This document shows positions 1 through 5,870 of a stretch of 5,870 nucleotides of DNA, piece by piece; position 1 is the stretch's first letter; each line of letters begins with the position of its first letter. Origin of the DNA: an uncultured Dysgonomonas sp. (lineage in GTDB: Bacteria; Bacteroidota; Bacteroidia; Bacteroidales; Dysgonomonadaceae). Location: positions 1 to 5,870 of the forward strand of contig CALKIV010000031.1 of NCBI GenBank assembly GCA_937995835.1, in the 5' to 3' direction. Below the pieces are notes generated by a model. That model was not told the DNA's origin and did not search any database. It saw only the letters and a program-made list of their open reading frames with translations. The translations under genes and the position numbers were made by a program.

Positions 1-2632
1 TATTAGCAGAGGTGGCTATATATTCATTTTCTATTGTCAAGCTTCCATCTCCATTCACAGGATAAGAACTATTTACTTTGGCATCTACCCCCGATAGTGT
101 GCATTGATAATTCATGGAGATAGCATTTTCTTTTTCACTTTGCCCTAGAAATTTATATTCTAAATGGTGATTGGCAACCTGCCAGATGCGAAGATTATAT
201 TGATCCCATGCGCCAAAATCATTATCTGTTGGGGCTCTCCAAAAGTTTAAACGAGGCAACTCTGATAGAAGTGTTTTGTTGTCTTGGCTTATCTTGGTTA
301 GGCTATTCCATTTATCTGTTTTAGAAAATTCGTAGCTCATTCTTCCTACACTGATGGTCGTTTTATCATCTCCTTGATTCACATTTAGTTGCTTATCACT
401 CTTCTGTAGGACGAAATAATTATTGGTGCTGAAGGTAAATTCTTCTTTTGCTACTTCGTAACCAGCCTTGATCAGAGGGCTATCTTTCTTCGTATATGCA
501 AACACCTGTAAGTAGTACTCTACACCAGCAGTCATATCTCTTTGGGGCAAATTTAGCGTCACTTCTTTTTTCGATTTTGCAGGGATGGTTACCGAAAATT
601 CTCCTTCTGCATCTTTTTTCCCATTCTTCAATAAGTGCCATTTGTATGTATAATTTTCTTTTGTTAAATCAATAAAATCAAAATCATTGATGACTGTAAT
701 CACACCTTTGTCGATATCTTTAGCTTCAAAGAGTATATTCTGATATACTTTTTTCACGATGTGTGTATGAGGTAAATATTGTTGATCAGGGGTGATGATA
801 CCATCCATGCAAAAGTTGTTGTCATTCACCTGATTGTATCCTCCCAGATCTCCACCATATGCCCAATAGAAACGCCCTTGCTCATCTGTTGTAGGATAAC
901 CATGGTTATACCATTCCCAAATAAAACCACCTTGCATATTCTTACTCTTCCTCATCAGATCCCAATATTCTTGAAAGTTGCCCATACTATTTCCCATTGC
1001 ATGAGCATATTCGCACATAATATATGGACGTCCTAGCTCTCTGTTTGCATCCTCCACCATAGACTCCCAAGTGGGATACATCGGAGCAAGGATGTCCGAA
1101 TTGCTTGCACTTGCTAAGGTGTTTTGATAACTAAAGGCTTGCTCATATTGTACTGGGCGACTGCTGTCTCTTTGCTTAGTCCACTCATATAGATCGAAAA
1201 AGACTTTGCCGTTGCTAGCTTCATTCCCTAGCGACCAGATGATGACTGAAGGGTGGTTTTTATCTCTCTCCACCACTGCTTTCATTCTGTCTAGATGTGC
1301 AGCATCCCATTCCGAAAAGTTGGATACATTTTCAGGTCCATAGCCTAAGCCATGCGATTCTATATTTGCCTCATCTACCAGATAGAGTCCATACTCATCG
1401 CATAATTTATACCAAAGAGGAGGCTGAGGATAGTGTGAGGTACGAACAGCATTGATGTTCAGCTCTTTCATCAGTTGGATGTTGCGCCTCATCACCTCTT
1501 CATCCACTACTTGCCCAGTTTTATAATTGAACTCATGTAGATTGACACCCTTTAGGAACACTTTTTTGCCATTGATAAAAAACTGATTGTCTTTTATTTC
1601 TACTTTTCTGAATCCTATTTTATGTGAAGTTATTTCTACAATATTATTGTTCTCATCTTTCAATGAGATAAGCATGGTATACAAGTAGGGAGTCTCGGCT
1701 GTCCACTTCAGAGGGTTTGAGATATTTCCTTTAAAAGATAAGTCAGATGTTGCTTCTGCTGAGATCGTTGTCTTTTGCTTTTTCTCGAATACTTTTTTGC
1801 CAATATGATCGAGAAGAGCGACTTCCACCACTTGTTCTACATTTGCCTTTTTGTGATTCTGAAGTTTGACATCTACACTGAAGAGACCATCACGATAATG
1901 ATGATCGAGATCAGGACGAGCAAAGAAATCTTTGATACTTACCTGCTCTGTACTATATAGGTATACATTGCGACTGATGCCACCAAGGCGCCACATATCT
2001 TGATCTTCGAGATAAGAGCCATCACCATATTTATATACCTGACACGCTAAGGTGTTTTGCCCATCTCGCACATAATCAGTAATATCAAACTCTGCCGAGC
2101 TTTTAGCATTTTCGGTATATCCTACTTTCTCTCCATTGATCCACAAATACATTGCTGTGGTTCCTCCTTCAAAGTGGATAAAAACTCTTCTATTTTTCCA
2201 GTTGTCAGGCATGCTGAAAGTCTGCTTATATGAGCCAACAGGATTGTCTTCATGGTTTACATATGGAGGATTCACAGGAAAAGGATAAACCGTATTGGTA
2301 TAGATAGGAACACCATATCCTTGAAATTCCCAATTGCTAGGCACAGGGATGGTTTTCCAGTTATCTACATTATATTCTTCTTTGTGAAAATCTTGAGGGG
2401 CTTCTGATGGTTTAGCTACCCATTTGAATTTCCACTCCCCATTCAACAGCTGATAGTATGGCGATGCAGAATGAATATCGTTTATGGCATCCTTTATTGT
2501 ATTATACGGTATAGATGTCGATCGATATGGTTCTTTGTTTATAGCAAAAATCTCAGGATTTTCCCACTCTTTGTTCTGAGCATAAAGCATCACAGAAAGT
2601 AACAACAGAGCGAAAGTCATTTTTATTTTCAT
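1..2632 (-). CDS. Secreted GH2 family beta-galactosidase-type enzyme (LacZ-like), C-terminus cut by the window edge
   Basis: A single open frame of 877 codons runs off the window edge without a stop. It predicts a retaining exo-glycosidase of family GH2, most like LacZ beta-galactosidases, that releases terminal beta-linked galactose or a related sugar. Residues 1-18 form a signal peptide ending M-L-Y-A before Gln19, with no lipobox Cys, so a soluble periplasmic enzyme is likely. The sugar-binding jelly-roll domain spans about 59-224 and contains DMWRLGG with Trp214. An Ig-like domain follows to about 335, then the TIM barrel at about 340-630. The barrel carries GVNLHE (His366), RTSHYP (His400), WSLGNEA with acid/base Glu471, and CEYAHAMGN with nucleophile Glu541. 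The counterparts in E. coli LacZ are Glu461 and Glu537. A linker domain and the start of the small-chain-type domain (RAPTDNDFG, about 799-807) come next. Family members usually have 1000-1100 residues, so roughly 150-200 are missing. An in-frame TAA lies 12 bases before the ATG, and Met5 is an alternative start. No Shine-Dalgarno is visible, only an A8 run. Beta-glucuronidase or another GH2 specificity is less likely given the LacZ-type motifs, but the exact sugar is unproven. Confidence 0.93.
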   Translation of the reverse strand, partial: MKIKMTFALLLLSVMLYAQNKEWENPEIFAINKEPYRSTSIPYNTIKDAINDIHSASPYYQLLNGEWKFKWVAKPSEAPQDFHKEEYNVDNWKTIPVPSNWEFQGYGVPIYTNTVYPFPVNPPYVNHEDNPVGSYKQTFSMPDNWKNRRVFIHFEGGTTAMYLWINGEKVGYTENAKSSAEFDITDYVRDGQNTLACQVYKYGDGSYLEDQDMWRLGGISRNVYLYSTEQVSIKDFFARPDLDHHYRDGLFSVDVKLQNHKKANVEQVVEVALLDHIGKKVFEKKQKTTISAEATSDLSFKGNISNPLKWTAETPYLYTMLISLKDENNNIVEITSHKIGFRKVEIKDNQFFINGKKVFLKGVNLHEFNYKTGQVVDEEVMRRNIQLMKELNINAVRTSHYPQPPLWYKLCDEYGLYLVDEANIESHGLGYGPENVSNFSEWDAAHLDRMKAVVERDKNHPSVIIWSLGNEASNGKVFFDLYEWTKQRDSSRPVQYEQAFSYQNTLASASNSDILAPMYPTWESMVEDANRELGRPYIMCEYAHAMGNSMGNFQEYWDLMRKSKNMQGGFIWEWYNHGYPTTDEQGRFYWAYGGDLGGYNQVNDNNFCMDGIITPDQQYLPHTHIVKKVYQNILFEAKDIDKGVITVINDFDFIDLTKENYTYKWHLLKNGKKDAEGEFSVTIPAKSKKEVTLNLPQRDMTAGVEYYLQVFAYTKKDSPLIKAGYEVAKEEFTFSTNNYFVLQKSDKQLNVNQGDDKTTISVGRMSYEFSKTDKWNSLTKISQDNKTLLSELPRLNFWRAPTDNDFGAWDQYNLRIWQVANHHLEYKFLGQSEKENAISMNYQCTLSGVDAKVNSSYPVNGDGSLTIENEYIATSAN

Positions 2633-2840
2633 AACGTCTTTTTTTTATTCTTGAATATCAATTGATTTGAGATAAGACGAGGGAAGATGTTTAATGAATA
2701 AAGCATATGAGCATAAGCAGTCAAATAAGATTGACCCAACAATGCTTTTTCCTTAAATTCCTTCGAAACAAAAGCTCCTCATAATGCAACAATCATTAGC
2801 ATCCCCCCTCATCCTAAAACAGGATCAAACAGCAATTATA
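2633..2840 (-). other. 208-base gap between the nucleoside-hydrolase-like gene and the GH2 gene, no confident promoter or terminator
   Basis: This is the longest gap in the cluster and no credible ORF lies in it. Reading toward the GH2 gene it holds only short dyads: ATCCT/AGGAT at 2811-2825, TAATG/CATTA at 2782-2798, GCTTTT/AAAAGC at 2744-2775 and GTCAA/TTGAC at 2720-2735. A 10-base palindrome, ATCAATTGAT, lies at 2657-2666, about 25 bases before the GH2 start. None is followed by a T tract on the transcribed strand, so I do not call a terminator. I found no good pair matching the Bacteroides promoter pattern (TTTG near -33, TAnnTTTG near -7). The closest are weak partial matches such as TATAATTG at 2833-2840. 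The length would allow a separate GH2 promoter or an mRNA processing site, but the sequence proves neither. Confidence 0.5.
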
Positions 2841-3878
2841 TCATTCAGCCAGATGTAAAGGCTTTTGGCTTATCATTTCTATAAATCTATTATTTATTAC
2901 TTTCTTTTGCATATTATTAATTGTTAAATAGAAGTGTTTTCCCTTGTCTGTTGAGGTAAAAGATGTTGCTCCTTCGCCATCTACCTCAACAATGCCACCA
3001 GAGGACAAACCAAAATAGTTATCTGCTCCTTCTATGGCATAAAGCGTAGAAGTCAGATCCCATGTCGGACGATTATATGGCATCGGTAAATATGCCTTAT
3101 AAGCGATTGCCAAGGGATGTTCTTCTGCATACAGAAGATTATTTTCGATCACATTGCCAGGAAAGTTGACTGCAATACCCACTTCGAATGGGCTTAACAC
3201 AAGCTTTGTTGGCCAATCGGTAAACAGTTTTTGAGCAGATTTTACATCCTTTTCGATGTTATACTCGTGGGGATTTGTACCATCAAAATTTCCTCCCATG
3301 ACACTCAGCAGCTTAACTTTCTTTTTCACCAGTTCGCTACCTGTCAATGGTGAATAGTCGTCTGCTGGGGTTTCAAGTAAACGAGCTAGATTAGTTGAAT
3401 AACCGACACTTATTATTGTAACCGAACTGTCTGGCTGAGAACTCAAAACTTTACGATAAAGGAGAGTGGATTCAGGAAGATCTGAATAGTTTTTTATCGA
3501 TCTTTCAAACGTTTCTCCATTCTTCTTTTGATATTCGCAGACTGCTTGCCCAAAGTTGGTAGGAACACCATCTTCTATTCCTTCACGCACTTGGGCAATT
3601 GGAATATTGGGGTAGCCGTACCATGTATTTATAATATCAATAAATTGAGCAGCATATGCATTATCCTTATTGATGGAAATTCCTAGTAAGTTTATTTCAC
3701 CAGCATCCAAATACTTGTAAAGCATATCTAGGGCAAGTGCATCATCAATATCATTCCCCATATCTGTTTCAAACAGAACAGCCATAGGGGTTTTGCTCAC
3801 TTCTGAATTATTTTTTTTTGTCTCAGAACAGTTTAGCAATAACAAAGCTATTAAACAGGAGGTTATATATTTTATCAT
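2841..3878 (-). CDS. Nucleoside-hydrolase-like (IUNH fold) lipoprotein
   Basis: This 345-residue protein belongs to the inosine-uridine nucleoside hydrolase superfamily, whose known members cleave the N-glycosidic bond of ribonucleosides to ribose and base using a bound calcium ion. The N-terminus is a lipoprotein signal: hydrophobic residues 9-15, then LLNC with Cys17 as the likely lipidated residue, then a polar linker to about 31. The calcium-binding N-terminal motif reads ETDMGNDIDDALAL (37-50), with Asp39, Asp45 and Asp46. GYSTNLARLL (159-168) matches the family's TNLA segment. MGGNF (194-198) and EYN (205-207) match the usual MGG...EFN region. RPTWDL (270-275) supplies the C-terminal metal-ligand Asp274. 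Compared with the textbook DxDPGxDD motif there are two extra residues between Asp39 and Asp45, and Trp273 stands where many members have the leaving-group histidine. The substrate may therefore not be an ordinary nucleoside. Its ATG follows the upstream gene's stop after 11 bases, so co-transcription is very likely. There is no Shine-Dalgarno. An A9 run encodes residues 20-23. The family call is firm; the activity is uncertain. Confidence 0.9.
   Translation of the reverse strand: MIKYITSCLIALLLLNCSETKKNNSEVSKTPMAVLFETDMGNDIDDALALDMLYKYLDAGEINLLGISINKDNAYAAQFIDIINTWYGYPNIPIAQVREGIEDGVPTNFGQAVCEYQKKNGETFERSIKNYSDLPESTLLYRKVLSSQPDSSVTIISVGYSTNLARLLETPADDYSPLTGSELVKKKVKLLSVMGGNFDGTNPHEYNIEKDVKSAQKLFTDWPTKLVLSPFEVGIAVNFPGNVIENNLLYAEEHPLAIAYKAYLPMPYNRPTWDLTSTLYAIEGADNYFGLSSGGIVEVDGEGATSFTSTDKGKHFYLTINNMQKKVINNRFIEMISQKPLHLAE
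3811..3819 (-). repeat. A9 homopolymer (coding strand) just behind the lipobox of the nucleoside-hydrolase-like gene
   Basis: Nine consecutive A residues on the coding strand encode part of Thr20, then Lys21, Lys22 and part of Asn23, three codons after the predicted lipidated Cys17. Reading the neighbouring frames shows that losing one A gives TGA five codons beyond Lys22, and gaining one A gives TAA immediately after the tract. Either change would leave only a signal peptide stub. The tract is real; any biological slippage is inference. Confidence 0.85.
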
Positions 3879-3889
3879 TATTTTTTTAG

Positions 3890-5542
3890 TTAAGAATTAT
3901 TACCGATATTTTCTAACGTTGTACTCCTTAGATTGCCATCCGAAGTATATTTTATCTTGTAGAGTATGCCACCTTTAGCATTTAATCCGTTAGTTGCAGA
4001 TAAGGATGTGATTTCTCCTTCTATAAAGTTTCCTTTCTTGTCATAATGTCCACTTACAGCTTGCCCAAAAGTGCCATTGCTGAACTCGTAAAAAGTGTCG
4101 TACACGGAATAGACTAAGAGATGGGTCTTCATATCGATGACGAAACCAACTGATCTAGTGCTTGTTTGACAATTGATCTTCACACCTGTTGTTTGTATTC
4201 TTTGATGTTTTTGTTGCAGGGGCATATTGTCACTGACATTGAATACAGCAAAGTTTTCAGGTTTAGCTTTTGCAACATCAACGGATGCAGCCACAAGCCC
4301 TTTGATGGTTCTTCTTACTTTGTCTGTAAACCACTCATCGTTGTACCATTTTTCTTCTAGATTCCAAGTATATACACCATGGTCTATTTCATCAGGCACA
4401 GTAGTATGATCTATGAAAAATTTACTCGTGGCTAGGTCATAAATATCATATCCACTACCAAGAGCCACAGCCGTAAGTATCAGACTGGGAGTATTGGCAT
4501 ACGATCCTTTGTTTTCTCCTACAAGAGCATAATTGCCATGTATGGAGGCATAAGCTGCAACTTCTTTCTTGAAATTTTTGATGTTGTCTTTGTAGGAGTC
4601 AACTGAAATAAAATCAATCCCTTCTAGATCGAAAACATCTCTTGGCTTAGCATTTGGAGCCTCAGGATAAGCATCAACACCATTCGTAGAGCCAATCAAA
4701 TTGGTTCGGGTAACAACCTTGTAATCACTGTTTTTCACAGCTTTGCCCACCGTATTCAGTGCATTGAGTGTCATTTGCCATCCTCGCTCTTTGCTGAGAG
4801 GAGTGCCATCTCTAAATTTGAAATCTTTTTGCTCTAGTCTCCAACGAATCAGCCCATCAGGCTCGTTATGAATTTGAGCTGAAATCACTGGATGTCTTTC
4901 TCCATTTTCTAAGTCCCACACCCTGATATGATCGAATAGAGATGTTACGGCTCTCACTTCATTCTCCAGCACCCACTCGTCGTCAAGAATCATAAGATAC
5001 TGATACCCATAGTAATTCCAAAACCAGCCTTCGTCATTTCTGCTCAGTCTCTTATTGTAGTTCTGAAGGATATATTGTGGCACAAGAAACGAAAAAGAAT
5101 CTCCAATCATGTTGGTGCTAAACCACAAGAGCTCGACTTTTAAATCATACTTGTTTGCATATTTCAGCATTTGGTCTACAATAGAAAAATCAAAATTATC
5201 TTTTTGTGGTTCAATCATATTCCAAGCAATAGGAATCTGTATACAGTTTACCCCCAAGTCCTTTGCTTTTACAAAATACTTTTCTACCTGATCTATGGTC
5301 ATCTTGTCGCAGTTTAGAAAAGCATCAAGCCTTATTTGTGCACCTAGAAAAGGGAATGGTTGACCATCTACAGCAATGTAGCTTTTTCCGTCTTCCACAA
5401 TAAGTTTACTAACTTCAGTTGTCGAACTTTTTACACTATAGTTCTTTTTAGAGTCACTCGATTCATTCAGATTATCGGTACAGCTAGCATATATAAATAG
5501 GCAAGCGATACCTAAAGCAATAAATATTTTTATTGTTTTCAT
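3890..5542 (-). CDS. Clan GH-A-type glycoside hydrolase lipoprotein with a DUF4978-like C-terminal domain
   Basis: A 550-residue predicted lipoprotein glycosidase. The signal peptide spans about 4-20 with YASC, lipidated Cys21, followed by a Ser/Lys/Thr-rich linker to about 45. The Tyr at -3 of the lipobox is unusual, though Bacteroidota lipoboxes are loose. Residues about 50-420 read as a (beta/alpha)8 barrel. VDGQPFPFLGAQIR (58-71) resembles the opening of GH35/GH42-like barrels, and IPIAWNMIEP (103-112) is the classic beta-strand 3 region. IHNEPDG (224-230) gives Glu227 as the likely acid/base, and LVGENKG (340-346) gives Glu343 as the likely nucleophile. Residues about 425-540 form a beta-rich tail that I recall as the DUF4978 type; this needs a profile search. 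Substrate is unknown: a beta-galactoside or similar is a guess from the barrel type and the GH2 neighbour. Two in-frame TAA codons end 6 bases before the ATG, and the next Met is residue 81, so the start is secure. The gene lies 88 bases behind the susD-like gene and 11 before the nucleoside-hydrolase-like gene, an operon arrangement. Confidence 0.85.
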   Translation of the reverse strand: MKTIKIFIALGIACLFIYASCTDNLNESSDSKKNYSVKSSTTEVSKLIVEDGKSYIAVDGQPFPFLGAQIRLDAFLNCDKMTIDQVEKYFVKAKDLGVNCIQIPIAWNMIEPQKDNFDFSIVDQMLKYANKYDLKVELLWFSTNMIGDSFSFLVPQYILQNYNKRLSRNDEGWFWNYYGYQYLMILDDEWVLENEVRAVTSLFDHIRVWDLENGERHPVISAQIHNEPDGLIRWRLEQKDFKFRDGTPLSKERGWQMTLNALNTVGKAVKNSDYKVVTRTNLIGSTNGVDAYPEAPNAKPRDVFDLEGIDFISVDSYKDNIKNFKKEVAAYASIHGNYALVGENKGSYANTPSLILTAVALGSGYDIYDLATSKFFIDHTTVPDEIDHGVYTWNLEEKWYNDEWFTDKVRRTIKGLVAASVDVAKAKPENFAVFNVSDNMPLQQKHQRIQTTGVKINCQTSTRSVGFVIDMKTHLLVYSVYDTFYEFSNGTFGQAVSGHYDKKGNFIEGEITSLSATNGLNAKGGILYKIKYTSDGNLRSTTLENIGNNS

Positions 5543-5574
5543 GATATTTTATTATATGTAAATGAACTTTATAT

Positions 5575-5607
5575 AATGATTTCTAGGGGTACCAGCCCAT
5601 AATCATT
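5575..5607 (-). repeat. Second inverted repeat overlapping the hairpin, possible competing fold
   Basis: AATGATT at 5575-5581 is the exact reverse complement of AATCATT at 5601-5607. The first copy directly abuts the outer edge of the main hairpin and the second lies inside its loop. In the transcript the loop segment could therefore pair with sequence just behind the hairpin. Forming this 7-bp stem either competes with the main stem or makes a pseudoknot-like crossing. The A/T-rich composition makes the stem weak, so this is a possibility only. Confidence 0.4.
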
Positions 5608-5625
5608 GCAGACTAGTACCCTAGA
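5582..5625 (-). promoter_or_regulatory. Intergenic hairpin behind the susD-like gene (10-bp stem with one bulged base)
   Basis: The arm TCTAGGGGTAC at 5582-5592 pairs with GTACCCTAGA at 5616-5625, giving ten base pairs, one bulged G on the plus strand (a bulged C in the mRNA) and a 23-base loop. In the mRNA it starts 5 bases after the susD-like stop codon and ends about 39 bases before the next start. The sequence after the stem is AT-rich but has no run of U, so a classical intrinsic terminator is doubtful. A partial terminator, an mRNA-stabilising 3' end or a processing site that lowers expression of the enzyme genes relative to susCD would all fit. Confidence 0.6.
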
Positions 5626-5630
5626 TTATT

Positions 5631-5870
5631 TTATTTTGCAGCGTCACCCGCATTATAAGGCCATCCTGGATTCTGATAGATAGGAGAGTTCTCCACAGCT
5701 CCACCACCCGAAGTGACCAATATATGTTCTGCTGCTATGGGATCAAGATAATGAGCCATATTCCATCTATAACCGTTGTAAGCAATATTATTACTTGCAA
5801 TATGGTATGGAGCCAGATATTTATCGAAGCTTTTTGAAGACACATTTCCGCCTTCTTTTAGTTGCGATTT
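5631..5870 (-). CDS. SusD/RagB-like outer-membrane glycan-binding protein, C-terminal 79 residues only
   Basis: The open frame continues to the window edge, so this is the tail of a larger protein; family members usually have 450-650 residues. SusD-like lipoproteins sit on the outer membrane as lids of SusC-type TonB-dependent transporters and bind the incoming glycan. The fragment reads NMAHYLDPIAAEHIL followed by SPIYQNPGW. This matches the family's usual ending, in which an N-x-x-YYL-x-PI-P-like stretch precedes a final QNPGW or QNPGY. It ends nine residues after PGW with TAA. A GTG at 5841-5843 could be mistaken for a start, but coding sequence continues upstream of it with nine more sense codons, so it is internal. 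A SusC gene would be expected further upstream, outside the window. The next gene follows 88 bases downstream with a hairpin between them. Confidence 0.85.
   Translation of the reverse strand, partial: KSQLKEGGNVSSKSFDKYLAPYHIASNNIAYNGYRWNMAHYLDPIAAEHILVTSGGGAVENSPIYQNPGWPYNAGDAAK

Noticed and set aside
779..1036. Plus-strand open frame of 85 codons, with a similar shorter one at 1775-1960
   Set aside because: Both lie wholly antisense to the GH2 gene, whose minus-strand frame carries the catalytic motifs. Their translations show no family features.
2657..2666. Palindrome ATCAATTGAT as an operator
   Set aside because: A 10-base palindrome is expected several times by chance in a window this long, and nothing else marks it as a binding site.
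2811..2825. ATCCT-AAAAC-AGGAT hairpin as a terminator for the nucleoside-hydrolase-like gene
   Set aside because: The stem has only five pairs, and the transcript continues with a G-rich stretch instead of a U tract.
3793..3978. Plus-strand open frame across the junction of the nucleoside-hydrolase-like and GH-A genes
   Set aside because: It is antisense to the N-terminus of one well-supported gene and the C-terminus of the other. Its hydrophobic look comes from complementing A-rich coding sequence.
4166..5291. Plus-strand open frames at 4166-4360, 4227-4409 and 5109-5291
   Set aside because: All are antisense shadows of the 550-residue GH-A gene, and two of them overlap each other in different frames.
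5631..5843. A separate 70-residue small gene starting at GTG
   Set aside because: The frame stays open upstream to the window edge, and the sequence is a typical SusD C-terminus, so the GTG is an internal valine codon.
1..5870. CRISPR array, tRNA or rRNA gene, insertion sequence or attachment site
   Set aside because: I saw no regularly spaced repeats, no cloverleaf-like or rRNA-like sequence, no transposase or integrase motifs and no terminal repeats on either strand.

Overview
The window looks like part of a polysaccharide utilization locus (PUL) from a member of the Bacteroidota, probably of the order Bacteroidales. The grounds are a SusD-type C-terminus followed by secreted or lipid-anchored glycan-active enzymes on one strand, AT-rich sequence, A-rich rather than Shine-Dalgarno-like leaders before the start codons, and lipoprotein signal peptides with relaxed lipoboxes. 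The genus cannot be fixed from this sequence. All recognisable genes lie on the minus strand, so transcription runs from high to low coordinates.

In transcription order: (1) 5870-5631, the last 79 residues of a SusD/RagB-like outer-membrane glycan-binding lipoprotein, whose start lies outside the window; (2) 5630-5543, an 88-base gap with a strong imperfect inverted repeat and a second, overlapping inverted repeat that could form a competing fold; (3) 5542-3890, a 550-residue lipoprotein with a clan GH-A-type glycoside hydrolase barrel and a C-terminal beta-type domain that I recall as DUF4978-like; (4) an 11-base gap, then 3878-2841, a 345-residue nucleoside-hydrolase-like lipoprotein with a remodelled active site and an A9 tract just after its lipobox; (5) 2840-2633, a 208-base gap with only short dyads; (6) 2632-1, a large secreted GH2 beta-galactosidase-type enzyme that is open to the window edge and lacks its C-terminal end.

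A working model, which is inference: the SusC/SusD pair (SusC not in view) captures and imports an oligosaccharide. The GH-A enzyme and the GH2 enzyme then remove sugars, with at least one beta-galactoside-type linkage suspected. The nucleoside-hydrolase-like protein cleaves an N-ribosyl or other glycosyl bond of unknown identity. No regulator, transporter or mobile element is visible. The most unusual points are the nucleoside-hydrolase fold inside a GH operon, the dual-fold RNA element behind susD, and the A9 tract where one added or lost base would abolish the lipoprotein.
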